NCBI GenBank assembly: GCA_036279475.1
Contig: DASUJB010000187.1
Span: 1 to 20,721 of the forward strand
DNA: 20,721 nt
Reading direction: 5' to 3'
Origin: ZC4RG19 sp036279475
Lineage (GTDB): Bacteria; Actinomycetota; Acidimicrobiia; Acidimicrobiales; VFJN01
Shown here: piece by piece, positions 7,245 to 14,590 of the stretch
How the letters are laid out: the number at the start of each line of letters is the position of its first letter
How positions within the stretch are numbered: the stretch's first letter is position 1
Notes under the pieces: model-generated
Database searches by the model: none
Told to the model about the DNA's origin: nothing
Seen by the model: only the letters and a program-made list of their open reading frames with translations
Translations under genes and position numbers: made by a program

Positions 7245-8204
7245 TCAGCGTGACTGGAGCGCCTCGAGCAGCTTGGGCAGGACCTTGTGGACGTCGCCCA
7301 CGATGCCGAGGTCGGCGACCGAGAAGATCGGCGCTTCGGGATCCTTGTTGATGGCGATGATGTTCTTGGCGCCCTTCATGCCCACCAGGTGCTGGGTCGC
7401 ACCGGAGATGCCGGCCGCGATGTAGACGTTCGGCTTGACGACCTTGCCCGTCTGGCCGACCTGGTAGCTGTAGGGCACCCAGCCGGCGTCGACGATCGCC
7501 CGCGATGCCCCGGGGGCGCCCTTGAGGGCCTTGGCCAGGTCCTCGATGATCCGGTACTTCTCGGCGTCGCCCAGGCCCCGGCCCCCCGACACCACGACGG
7601 CGGCCTCGTCGAGCTTCGGCCCGGTCGACTCCTCGACGTGGCGGTTGGTGACCGTGGCGGTCCCGTGGTCGGGCACCTCGATGGCCACCACCTCGGCGGC
7701 ACCGCCCCCGGCCTCCTCGGCGGCGAACGACTTCGGGCGGATGAGTCCGATGTTGGGCCCGGGGGTGGTGAACCGGGTCCGCACCAGCTTGGTCCCCCCG
7801 AACACCGGAGCGGTCAGCACGACGTCCTCGCCGTCGACGGCGATGTCGGTGCTGTTGGTGATCACGGGCTTGTCCAGCGCCACCGACAGGCGGGCGGCGA
7901 CGTCACGGCCCTCGTAGGTGGTGCCGAAGAGGAAGAGGTCGGGGGCGTCGCCGCCCTCCACCAGCTTGGCGAGCGCCGAGCTGACGGGGACGCCGGGCGT
8001 GTGGCCCTGGAGGTCGCCGGTGGCGTAGACGCGGGTGGCGCCGTGGGCCCCCAGGGTCTCGGCGATGGCGTCGGCGTCGCCCCCGCCGTAGAGGGCCTCG
8101 ACCGTTCCCGCCAGCTCGCGGGCCTTGGCCAGGATCTCCAGGGTGATCGGCGCCACCTTGCCCTCGGTGGCCTCGGCGTAGACCCAGATGCGGGACAGTG
8201 CCAT
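7245..8204 (-). CDS. etfA: Electron transfer flavoprotein alpha subunit
   Basis: This 319-residue protein is the FAD-binding alpha subunit of electron transfer flavoprotein, which takes electrons from acyl-CoA and related dehydrogenases and hands them to ETF:quinone oxidoreductase. The C-terminal FAD domain is clear: SGGRGLGDAEKYRIIEDLA, then VGQTGKVVKPNVYIAAGISGATQH (split here: VGQTGKVVKP, then NVYIAAGISGATQH) and the closing APIFSVADLGIVGDV. Length is normal for the family. ATG 8204 follows GGAAGGAA at a suitable distance. It lies 34 bp behind etfB in the same operon, and a strong hairpin closes the unit. No acyl-CoA dehydrogenase is in the window, so the feeding enzymes act from elsewhere. 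Confidence 0.96.
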   Translation of the reverse strand: MALSRIWVYAEATEGKVAPITLEILAKARELAGTVEALYGGGDADAIAETLGAHGATRVYATGDLQGHTPGVPVSSALAKLVEGGDAPDLFLFGTTYEGRDVAARLSVALDKPVITNSTDIAVDGEDVVLTAPVFGGTKLVRTRFTTPGPNIGLIRPKSFAAEEAGGGAAEVVAIEVPDHGTATVTNRHVEESTGPKLDEAAVVVSGGRGLGDAEKYRIIEDLAKALKGAPGASRAIVDAGWVPYSYQVGQTGKVVKPNVYIAAGISGATQHLVGMKGAKNIIAINKDPEAPIFSVADLGIVGDVHKVLPKLLEALQSR

Positions 8205-8238
8205 GTGCGCGGTTCCTTCCGTCTCGTCCCGAACCTGG

Positions 8239-9024
8239 TCAGATGACCTTGAGGTTCTCGAGGTAGGCGACGATCTTCATGTAGCCCTCGCCGTCGTCCT
8301 CGACGATCTCGCCGGCCTCGCGGGCCGGTGCCTCGTCGACGGCGACGATCTCCTGCCCGGCGCCGGCGGCACCCACGGTCGCCGGATCGATGCCGAGGTC
8401 GCCCAGCGCCAGCTGCTCGACCGGCTTCGACTTGGCGGCCATGATCCCCTTGAAGCTGGGGTAGCGCGGCTCGACCACGCCGGCGGTCACCGACACGACG
8501 GCGGGCAGCGGGGCCTCCACCTCGTCGTAGCCGAGCTCGGTCTGGCGCTGGACCTTCACGGTCCCGCCGTCGACGGCGACGTCCTTGGCGAAGGTGACGG
8601 AGCTGACCCCGAGCAAGGCCCCCAGCTGCTCGGCCACCGTGCCGGTGTAGCCGTCGCTCGACTCCGTCGCCGTCAGCACGAGATCGGGCTCGGCCCGCCT
8701 GATGGCGGCGGCCAGGACCTTCGCCGTGTCGAGGGCGCCCGCCCCCGACAGGGCGTCGTCGGACACGAGGATGGCCTTGGCCGCTCCCATGGCCAGCGCC
8801 GTGCGCAGCCCGGAGGTCTCGCCGTGGGGCGCCATCGAGACCAGGGTGACCTCGCCCCCGCCGGCGGCCTCGGCCAGCTGGAGGCCCATCTCGACGCCGT
8901 AGCTGTCCGCCTCGTCGAGGATCAGCTTGCCGCTGCGATCGAGGGTGTTGTCGGCCTCGAGCTTCCCCGGCTCCGCCGGATCCGGGATCTGCTTCGCGCA
9001 TACGACCACGTTCATGGGCGCCAT
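8239..9024 (-). CDS. etfB: Electron transfer flavoprotein beta subunit
   Basis: This 261-residue protein is the AMP-binding beta subunit that pairs with EtfA. It shows the N-terminal VVVCAKQIPDP strand-loop, the DEADSYGVEMGLQLAE segment, ESSDGYTGTVAEQLGALL and the C-terminal APLPAVVSVTAGVVEPRYPSFKGIM region (the last is conserved across EtfB; AKSKPVEQL follows). ATG 9024 is preferred over ATG 9015, three codons later, because GGAGG sits 11 nt upstream of it. It is first in the etfB-etfA operon and diverges from the lipid kinase gene; the 210-bp gap holds a large inverted repeat. No TANNNT element is visible upstream on its strand, so its promoter is not located. Confidence 0.95.
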   Translation of the reverse strand: MAPMNVVVCAKQIPDPAEPGKLEADNTLDRSGKLILDEADSYGVEMGLQLAEAAGGGEVTLVSMAPHGETSGLRTALAMGAAKAILVSDDALSGAGALDTAKVLAAAIRRAEPDLVLTATESSDGYTGTVAEQLGALLGVSSVTFAKDVAVDGGTVKVQRQTELGYDEVEAPLPAVVSVTAGVVEPRYPSFKGIMAAKSKPVEQLALGDLGIDPATVGAAGAGQEIVAVDEAPAREAGEIVEDDGEGYMKIVAYLENLKVI

Positions 9025-9118
9025 GCTGCCTGTCGCCTCCGCGGCCCTCCAAATCTCCCCGGGCCGGGAAGTCCCTGGTCGTCGCCACCGGGACGCCCGC
9101 CGTGCAGGCGCGGCGCGT

Positions 9119-9147
9119 GGTGCCGCGGCGCCTGGTACCGCGGCACC
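9119..9147. promoter_or_regulatory. Inverted repeat GGTGCCGCGG-N9-CCGCGGCACC between etfB and the lipid kinase gene
   Basis: A perfect 10-bp inverted repeat with a 9-nt spacer lies in the divergent intergenic region. Each arm contains the 6-bp palindrome CCGCGG, and the arms also resemble each other as direct repeats (GGTGCCGCGGC and GGTACCGCGGC). It could be an operator for either gene or a hairpin in the etfB leader. Confidence 0.5.
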
Positions 9148-9218
9148 GGCCGGCCGGAGCCCGGTCGCCCGCCGCCACCGGCGTGGAGGGGTCGCGGGGG
9201 ACGGGGCGGTGCAGGCAC

Positions 9219-9224
9219 TAGCTT
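9219..9224 (+). promoter_or_regulatory. -10 element TAGCTT of the lipid kinase gene
   Basis: TAGCTT lies 10 nt upstream of the GTG at 9235, with no Shine-Dalgarno sequence, consistent with a leaderless or near-leaderless transcript. Confidence 0.45.
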
Positions 9225-9234
9225 CGCCGCCGCC

Positions 9235-10149
9235 GTGAAGCTGCTCCTCCTCGTGAACTCGAACGCCTCCTCGGTGACCCCGCGCAGCCGCGTGGTGATC
9301 GGCAAGGCCCTCTCGGCTGACCACGAGGTCACGGTGGCCGAGACGAGCCGGCGTGGCCACGCCGCCCGGTTGGCGCGGGGAGCCGCCGCCGCGGGCGTCG
9401 ACGTGGTGGCGGCTCTGGGGGGTGACGGCACCCTCAACGAAGCGGCCAACGGCGTGGCCGGCACGAGCTGCGCGCTGGCGCCGCTCCCCGGCGGCTCGAC
9501 CAACGTGTTCGCCCGCACCATCGGGCTGCCCAACGATCCCATCGAAGCCACCGGCGTGCTGCTCGACGCCCTGGCCCGCCGCTCGATCCGGCGGGTCGGC
9601 CTCGGCTCGGTGAACGGCCGCTACTTCCTGTTCCACACCGGCGTGGGCTTCGACGCCGCCGTGGTGGAGCAGGTCGAGCGTCGGTCCGGGCTCAAGCGCT
9701 ACGCCGCCCACCCGCTCTTCGTCTACGCCGCCTTCGCCACGTGGTTCCGGCACTACGACCGGGTCCGACCGGCGATGGCGGTGCACCACGCCGACGGGTC
9801 CGTGGTCGACGACGGCTACCTCACCATCGTCCTCAACACCGACCCGTACACCTACCTCGGGAACCGGCCCCTCCGGCTGGCCCCCGAGGCCACCCTCGAC
9901 CGGGGGCTCGTGGCCGTGACCGTGCGGACGATGGACTTCGGCCGCTTCATCCGGATCATCGGCTCGGCGCTCGGCACGGGGCGCGCCCTCCGCCGCAGCC
10001 GGTGGGTCGACCTGCGCACCGACCTCGACGCCCTGTCGGTCCGGGCCTACCAGCGGGTCCCCTACCAGGTCGACGGCGACCACCTCGGTGACGCCGACCT
10101 CCTCGCCTTCCGCCACGAGCCCGAGGTGCTGGACCTCGTCGTGCCGTGA
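9235..10149 (+). CDS. Diacylglycerol kinase-family lipid kinase
   Basis: This 304-residue protein belongs to the DagK/YegS/sphingosine-kinase superfamily of ATP-dependent lipid kinases. The nucleotide-binding loop GGDGTLNEAANG (62-73) and the following APLPGGSTNVFAR block (82-94, in place of the GTAND form of some members) are plain, and the C-terminal beta-rich half has the expected length. GTG 9235 is chosen because the first beta strand KLLLLVNSNAS begins at once and a -10 lies just upstream; the frame is open far upstream but only antisense to etfB. The lipid acceptor cannot be told from sequence; diacylglycerol or a phosphatidylinositol-mannoside precursor are options. It lies just upstream of the WhiB gene on the same strand, with a promoter between. 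Confidence 0.92.
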   Translation: MKLLLLVNSNASSVTPRSRVVIGKALSADHEVTVAETSRRGHAARLARGAAAAGVDVVAALGGDGTLNEAANGVAGTSCALAPLPGGSTNVFARTIGLPNDPIEATGVLLDALARRSIRRVGLGSVNGRYFLFHTGVGFDAAVVEQVERRSGLKRYAAHPLFVYAAFATWFRHYDRVRPAMAVHHADGSVVDDGYLTIVLNTDPYTYLGNRPLRLAPEATLDRGLVAVTVRTMDFGRFIRIIGSALGTGRALRRSRWVDLRTDLDALSVRAYQRVPYQVDGDHLGDADLLAFRHEPEVLDLVVP

Positions 10150-10268
10150 GCTCGGCGACCCGGCCGCCGCAGGACCTCGCTTCGGTCCGCTGCGCGCGGT
10201 CGTCGACGCGAGGAGTGACTCCCTGCGCTCGTCACGAAAACTCAACCTTTCGACGCGCGGAAAAGTCC

Positions 10269-10297
10269 TTGCCGGGACCGGAGCGCGTCGTTATCTT
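10269..10297 (+). promoter_or_regulatory. Promoter of the WhiB gene, TTGCCG-N17-TATCTT
   Basis: TTGCCG (10269-10274) and TATCTT (10292-10297) are separated by exactly 17 bp, a good sigma-A-type promoter. Transcription would start near 10304 and leave a leader of about 86 nt before the GTG at 10390, long enough to contain the CRP-like palindrome. Confidence 0.55.
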
Positions 10298-10343
10298 TGC
10301 TTCGTCACAGCCGCACGCCTTCCCAGCCATGACCGCGGTGGCA

Positions 10344-10368
10344 TGTGAAACTCGTCACAACCGGTGAC
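10344..10368. promoter_or_regulatory. CRP/FNR-type palindrome TGTGA-N6-TCACA with an overlapping second palindrome
   Basis: TGTGA (10344-10348), six bases, then TCACA (10355-10359) equals the classical CRP consensus. A second inverted repeat, GTCAC-N5-GTGAC (10354-10368), shares its middle. Both lie in the WhiB leader, 22-46 bp before the start codon and centred about 48 bp downstream of the predicted transcription start for the first palindrome. Confidence 0.6.
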
Positions 10369-10389
10369 CCGTACCGCCGTGGAGGTCCC

Positions 10390-10689
10390 GTGGCCCTGAC
10401 GCAGAGCCGCAGCTTGCCCCTGTCCATCGAGCGCGACGAATGGCGCGATCACAGCGCCTGCCGCGACACCGATCCCGACCTGTTCTTCCCCGTCGGCACC
10501 ACTGGCCCGGCCATCGAGCAGATCGAGACGGCGAAGGCCGTCTGCCGCGCCTGCGACGTGCAGAAGGACTGCCTCGACTACGCCCTGACCACCAACCAAG
10601 ACAGCGGGATCTGGGGCGGCACCTCCGAAGAGGAGCGCCGTGCCATCCGCCGCCAGTGGGCCGCCCGCCACCGCAAGGCCACCGCCTGA
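10390..10689 (+). CDS. WhiB-family Fe-S transcriptional regulator, WhiB1/WblE type
   Basis: This 99-residue Wbl protein carries a [4Fe-4S] cluster on C24, C52, C55 and C61, the C-Xn-C-X2-C-X5-C pattern, followed by the GIWGG turn (73-77) that binds the sigma-A C-terminal domain and a basic tail (about 82-99) for DNA contact. The ACRDTDPDLFFPVG and QDSGIWGGTSEEERRAI segments resemble mycobacterial WhiB1 and Streptomyces WblE more than other WhiB classes. The convergent PdtaS gene next door supports this, since whiB1 (Rv3219) and pdtaS (Rv3220c) are neighbours in M. tuberculosis. GTG 10390 is chosen because GGAGG ends 4 nt upstream; an in-frame GTG at 10345 would add 15 non-family residues. WhiB1 is an essential nitric-oxide-sensitive regulator in mycobacteria; the same role here is inference. 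Confidence 0.93.
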   Translation: MALTQSRSLPLSIERDEWRDHSACRDTDPDLFFPVGTTGPAIEQIETAKAVCRACDVQKDCLDYALTTNQDSGIWGGTSEEERRAIRRQWAARHRKATA

Positions 10690-10700
10690 AGGACCTACCC

Positions 10701-10723
10701 GGTCCCCGCCCCCCGCGGGGACC
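10701..10723 (+). terminator. Hairpin terminator after the WhiB gene
   Basis: A perfect 9-bp stem, GGTCCCCGC/GCGGGGACC, with a 5-nt C loop begins 12 nt after the WhiB stop codon. There is no T-tract. Confidence 0.65.
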
Positions 10724-10784
10724 ACGGCGCCGTCACGGTGCCGGAGGCGCTGGGGCGCTGGGGATGCCCGCCGCGACGGGCGAC

Positions 10785-10829
10785 GGGATCTGGCCGCCAG
10801 GGGATCTCGTCACCAGGGATCTCGGATCT
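10785..10829. repeat. Cluster of four GGATCT motifs
   Basis: GGATCT occurs at 10786, 10802, 10817 and 10824, the first three as GGGATCT, between the convergent WhiB and PdtaS genes. Spacing is irregular. It may be slippage debris; no function is evident. Confidence 0.4.
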
Positions 10830-12358
10830 CACCGTGACCCCCGTCCGAGCGCGACGAGGTCGTTGTCGTCCTCGGCCGGGACGGGCACCCGCAACACCAC
10901 CTCGGTGCCCGGGCGGCCCGCCGACCCCGGGCCCGACCGGACGGCGATCTCGCCGTTGAGGTCGCTGGTCACCAGGGTGCGCACGATCGACAACCCCAGG
11001 CCGGTGGCCGCCTCCAGGTCGAACCCCTCGGCCAGGCCGACGCCGTCGTCGACCACGCGCAGCCCCAGGGTGCGGTCGTCGCGGTCGATCGACACGGTCA
11101 CCTGGCCCGGCTCGGCGGTCAGGTCGAGGCCCGCCGGGTAGGCGTGGTCGACGGCGTTCTGCAGCAGCTCGTTGAGCACCACGGCCAGCGGGGTGGCCAC
11201 GCCGGCCGGCAGGACGCCCCCGTCGCCCTCGACCTCGAAGCGGATGGGGTGCTCGGGCGAGATCATGCTGTCGGCCACCATGTTGACCACCGGCCTCACG
11301 ATGTCCACGAAGGGCACGTCGTCGCCGGCCTCCCGCGACAGGATCTCGTGCACCAGGGCGATCGAGCGGATGCGACGCACCGACTCCTCGATGGCGGTGC
11401 GGGCCTCGGGTGTGCTGAGCCGTCGCCCCTGCAGCCGGAGCAACGACGAGATCGTCTGCAGGTTGTTCTTCACCCGGTGGTGGATCTCGCGGATGGTCGC
11501 ATCCTTCGACAACAGGAGCAGGTCACGGCGCCGTAGCTCCGAGATGTCCCGCAGCAGCACGACCGCTCCCGTCACGACGCCGTGGTCCAGCAGGGGGATG
11601 CCCCGCATCAGCACCGTGACGTCGAGGCCGCGGGGGATCTCCTCGGTCACCGGCACGCCGGTGGCGAAGGCCGTCCGCACCACGGTCTCCTCCAGGCCCA
11701 GCTCCGAGAAGCGCAGGCCCTCGGCGTTGGCGTGCACGCCGAGCCGGTGCAGGGTCGACACCGCGTTGGGCGACGTGTACTCCACCCGGCCCGAGGCGTC
11801 GATGACGATGACGCCGTCGCCGACGCGGGGGGCCTCCTCGCTCTCGGCGTCCTCGGCGTCGAAGGGGAAGTCGCCGTTGGCGATCATGCGGGCGAACCGG
11901 TTGAAGACGTCCACGTAGGTGCGCTCGAGCTCGCCCGGCTGCCGCCCGAACGACGGCGCCGACTCCCGGGTGAGCACGCCCACCACCCGACCGCGGAACC
12001 GCACCGGTATGCAGAGGACCCGGACCCGCTCCTTCAGCGGGGAGATCGTCATCTCCCCCTCGATGATCTCGCCGAGCCGGTAGGCCCGGGCCACCAGGGG
12101 ACGGTCCTCCTCCTCGAGGACGGTGCCCACCCAGTCCGCCCGGTACACGGTCTGGGCGGTGGTCGGCCGGACCTGTCCCAGCACGACGAAGCGGTTGTCC
12201 CCGTTCTGGCGGGGCTCGCCGACGACGCCGAAGAGGAGAAGGTCGGCGAAGCAGAAGTCGGCGAGGAGTCCCCAGCTGGCCGCCAGGCGCTGCAGGTGCG
12301 CCACGGACACGGCGTCGAGCCGGGTGAAGAAGCGAGCGAGCTCGGAGAGGCTTGCCAT
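10829..12358 (-). CDS. pdtaS: PdtaS-type cytosolic sensor histidine kinase (GAF-PAS-HisKA_2-HATPase)
   Basis: This 509-residue soluble kinase matches mycobacterial PdtaS, which phosphorylates the ANTAR RNA-binding regulator PdtaR. Order of domains: GAF (about 20-160), PAS (about 175-275), HisKA_2 dimerisation helix with EIHHRVKNNLQTISSLLRLQ (291-310; phospho-acceptor H293 or H294), then HATPase_c with N-box NELLQNAVDHA (396-406), DDGVG (437-441) and GLGLSIV (453-459). No membrane segment is present. ATG 12358 is preferred because SLSELARFF...LLADFCFADLLLF aligns with the usual N-terminus; a GTG at 12397 would overlap the upstream gene by 10 bp. It is last in the minus-strand DUF3107/ArsA-like operon, 29 bp behind the second ATPase, and convergent with the WhiB1-like gene. 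PdtaR is not in the window. Mycobacterial PdtaS has been reported to bind c-di-GMP; the EAL protein nearby may be relevant. Confidence 0.92.
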   Translation of the reverse strand: MASLSELARFFTRLDAVSVAHLQRLAASWGLLADFCFADLLLFGVVGEPRQNGDNRFVVLGQVRPTTAQTVYRADWVGTVLEEEDRPLVARAYRLGEIIEGEMTISPLKERVRVLCIPVRFRGRVVGVLTRESAPSFGRQPGELERTYVDVFNRFARMIANGDFPFDAEDAESEEAPRVGDGVIVIDASGRVEYTSPNAVSTLHRLGVHANAEGLRFSELGLEETVVRTAFATGVPVTEEIPRGLDVTVLMRGIPLLDHGVVTGAVVLLRDISELRRRDLLLLSKDATIREIHHRVKNNLQTISSLLRLQGRRLSTPEARTAIEESVRRIRSIALVHEILSREAGDDVPFVDIVRPVVNMVADSMISPEHPIRFEVEGDGGVLPAGVATPLAVVLNELLQNAVDHAYPAGLDLTAEPGQVTVSIDRDDRTLGLRVVDDGVGLAEGFDLEAATGLGLSIVRTLVTSDLNGEIAVRSGPGSAGRPGTEVVLRVPVPAEDDNDLVALGRGSR

Positions 12359-12387
12359 CGGAGGAGGAGTCTGGCGAGGAGCGGGTG

Positions 12388-13566
12388 TCAGCGCCACAGG
12401 GCAGCGCCCAGCTCGAGCAGGCCGGCGAGGTCGGTGATGTCGTGGTCGGCGAACGGCGCGGTGGCGACCACGTCGGCGTGACCGGCCAGCTCGGCCCGCT
12501 GCTCCGCCTCACGGGCGGCCACCACCTGGAAGTTCAGGTAGCTCTCGCCCACCTCGGCCAGGACCCGGGCCACCTGGGAGGGATCGCCGACGGCGGGGTG
12601 GGCGCCGGCCACCGCCCGGGCCACGCGTCCGGCGTCACGGCAGAGCAGCTCGGCGGCCTGCTTGGCTGCCGCGTCGAGGAAGAGGTCGGGCAGCGCCTTG
12701 TTGACCACGACCGCCCCCAGGGGGTATCGACGCTCGGCCAGGGCGTCGATGAAGAACTCCGCCTCGCGCGCCGGGGTGGCCTCCAGCGTCGACACCACGA
12801 CGAAGGTCGTCCGCTTGTCGGACAACGTGCGGGTGACGGCTCGCGCCCGCTCCACGAACCCCTCGTACATCGTCTGGAAGAGGAGGAAGAACTCGGCGAT
12901 GTCCTGGAGGAACTGGGAGCCGAGGATGCGGTCGGCCACCGTGTAGAAGGGTCGCGACGCCACGGTGAAGACCCGGCTCCGGGCGGGCACGGTGAGCCAC
13001 CGCAGCAGCCGGCTGGAGAAGAAGTCGGCCATGCGCTCCGGCGCGTCGAGGAAGTCGATGGCGTTGCGGGTGGGCGGCGTGTCCACCACGATCAGGTCGT
13101 AGCGACCCGAGGCGTGGATCTCGTAGAGCCGCTCCATGGCAATGTAGTCGTGGCTCTGCACGAAGCGGCCGGTGACGTTCTCGTAGAGCGGGTTGGCCAG
13201 GATGGCGTCGCGGGTGACGTCGTCGGGGGCGTGGGAGCGCACCAGCTCGTCCCACGACTGCTTGGTGTCGAGCATGGCCGCCCACAGCTCGCCGCGAGGC
13301 TCGACACCCGCGTCGGCGAACCGTTGGGGAGGCACCTGGACCTCGACGTTGCCGAACCGCTCGAGGCCCAGGGCAGCGGCCAGCCGCCGGGCGGGGTCGA
13401 CGGTGATGACCAGGACCTTGCCCCCCAGGTGGGCGGCAGCCATCGCCGCCACCGCCGCCGCCGTGGTGGTCTTGCCCACGCCCCCGGAGCCGCAGCAGAT
13501 CACGATCTCCTTGGCCGCCATCAGCGGTTCGAGCGACGTGCCCGGGGCGCGGCGTGCGGTCGGCAT
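12388..13566 (-). CDS. ArsA/Get3-like ATPase, second of pair (Rv3680 type)
   Basis: This 392-residue protein is a SIMIBI-class ATPase of the ArsA/Get3 group. The P-loop reads CGSGGVGKTTT: G31-K32-T33 is intact but the deviant signature lysine (as in GKGGVGKT) is Ser27. VVDTPPTRNAIDFLDAP provides switch II. The pair with the upstream ATPase corresponds to M. tuberculosis Rv3679/Rv3680, described as Get3 homologues (BagA/BagB); there they sit beside whiB4, whereas here they sit with DUF3107 and PdtaS. The lost lysine suggests the two subunits form a composite site, with the partner supplying it. ATG 13566 is chosen because GGGGAG lies 6 nt upstream and the TGA of a 14-codon ORF overlaps it (TGATG); ATG 13521 is an alternative. 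Arsenic transport is unlikely because no arsB is present. Confidence 0.88.
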   Translation of the reverse strand: MPTARRAPGTSLEPLMAAKEIVICCGSGGVGKTTTAAAVAAMAAAHLGGKVLVITVDPARRLAAALGLERFGNVEVQVPPQRFADAGVEPRGELWAAMLDTKQSWDELVRSHAPDDVTRDAILANPLYENVTGRFVQSHDYIAMERLYEIHASGRYDLIVVDTPPTRNAIDFLDAPERMADFFSSRLLRWLTVPARSRVFTVASRPFYTVADRILGSQFLQDIAEFFLLFQTMYEGFVERARAVTRTLSDKRTTFVVVSTLEATPAREAEFFIDALAERRYPLGAVVVNKALPDLFLDAAAKQAAELLCRDAGRVARAVAGAHPAVGDPSQVARVLAEVGESYLNFQVVAAREAEQRAELAGHADVVATAPFADHDITDLAGLLELGAALWR

Positions 13567-13610
13567 CAGCGCTCCCCACCCGCCGAGCCGAGCTGGGGGG
13601 GTCGCGCCAT
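13566..13610 (-). CDS. 14-codon bridge ORF between the two ArsA-like genes
   Basis: A short frame encoding MARPPQLGSAGGER begins with an ATG that overlaps the TGA of the upstream ATPase (TGATG) and ends with a TGA that overlaps the ATG of the downstream ATPase (TGATG again). It contains the GGGGAG ribosome site of the downstream gene. Its likely role, if translated, is to carry terminating ribosomes across the 43-bp gap. The product is not expected to be functional in itself. It may also be coincidence. Confidence 0.35.
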   Translation of the reverse strand: MARPPQLGSAGGER

Positions 13611-14560
13611 CAGTAGCCCAGCTCGGCCGAGAGGGCGGCCGCCACCTGCCGGGTGGCACGCACGCCGTGGGTTCGCTGGAACAGCTCGGGGACGTACAGC
13701 AGGTCGACCCCGGGACCCAGGCCGGCCCGGAGCTCGGCGAGGTGCTCGGCGCGGGTGCGGCGCATCCTCACCGCCAGGTCGGCGGCCCGCAGGACGTGGT
13801 CCACGGGACCGCCGACGGCATCGGCCAGGGCACCGACCGCCTCGGGGTCGCGGAGGGCGCGGAAGGCCTCCTCCTCTCCCCTCCCGAACAGCTCGGGCAG
13901 CACGCGGTTGGCCACCACCGCGGCCACGTCGACCCGGGTCTCGGTGGTCAGGCGGTCGGCCAGCTCCAGGGTCTCGTTGACCGGCATCTCCTCGGGCGTG
14001 GCCACGATCACCACCGCCGTCCGGGCGGGGTCGTGCAGGATGTCCAGCATCCACCCCGTCTGGTCGCGGACGGCTCCCACCTTCACGAGGCCCTGGATGG
14101 CCTGCGGCGCGGCCAGGTGCCCCACGATGTGGCCGGACGCCGGGGCGTCGACCACCACCAGGTCGTAGTGGCGCTCGCGGACCTCGTGGCAGAGCTTGCC
14201 GACGACCAGGATCTCCCGCACGCCCGGAGCGGCGTTGGCCACGAAGTCGAACGTGCGGGCCAGCGGTCCCAGGCGCGACAGCCGCGGCAGGCGGAGCTGG
14301 AGCGCGAGGTACTCCCGGAGCGACGCCTCCGTGTCCATGGACATCGCCCACAGCCCGGGGCCGATGCGACGCTCGCGGAACTCGGTCGGCCCGGCCTCGA
14401 ACGCGCCGGCGAGGCTGCCCTTGGCGTCGACCTCGCACAGCAGGGTGCGCCGACCCTGCGAGGAGGCCAGCTGGCCCAGCCCGGCGGCGATGGTGGTCTT
14501 CCCCACGCCACCCTTCCCGGTGACGAAGACCAGCCGCCGGTCGAGCAGGTCGGTGGGCAT
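13610..14560 (-). CDS. ArsA/Get3-like ATPase, first of pair (Rv3679 type)
   Basis: This 316-residue ATPase has the canonical deviant Walker A GKGGVGKTT (15-23) with signature lysine K16, and a switch II of VVDAPASGHIVGHL. It lacks the CxxC zinc site of eukaryotic Get3 and the arsenite-binding cysteines of ArsA, as far as can be seen. It matches the smaller partner (Rv3679) of the mycobacterial pair. ATG 14560 is close behind DUF3107 (30 bp), and the conserved strand RRLVFVTGKGG begins at residue 8; no Shine-Dalgarno is obvious. Its TGA overlaps the ATG of the bridge ORF. A chaperone or targeting function for membrane proteins is inferred from Get3 homology and is not shown by the sequence. 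Confidence 0.88.
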   Translation of the reverse strand: MPTDLLDRRLVFVTGKGGVGKTTIAAGLGQLASSQGRRTLLCEVDAKGSLAGAFEAGPTEFRERRIGPGLWAMSMDTEASLREYLALQLRLPRLSRLGPLARTFDFVANAAPGVREILVVGKLCHEVRERHYDLVVVDAPASGHIVGHLAAPQAIQGLVKVGAVRDQTGWMLDILHDPARTAVVIVATPEEMPVNETLELADRLTTETRVDVAAVVANRVLPELFGRGEEEAFRALRDPEAVGALADAVGGPVDHVLRAADLAVRMRRTRAEHLAELRAGLGPGVDLLYVPELFQRTHGVRATRQVAAALSAELGY

Positions 14561-14590
14561 GGCGTCGGCGACCCGGGCGGGGGCCCGGCC

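Noticed and set aside
5111..7351. Open plus-strand frame of about 750 codons opposite the EAL gene
   Set aside because: Asp/Gly/His/Val-rich antisense mirror of a real gene, with no domain.
8188..9234. Upstream extension of the lipid kinase frame
   Set aside because: It is antisense to etfB; the kinase fold begins at 9235, where a -10 and GTG lie.
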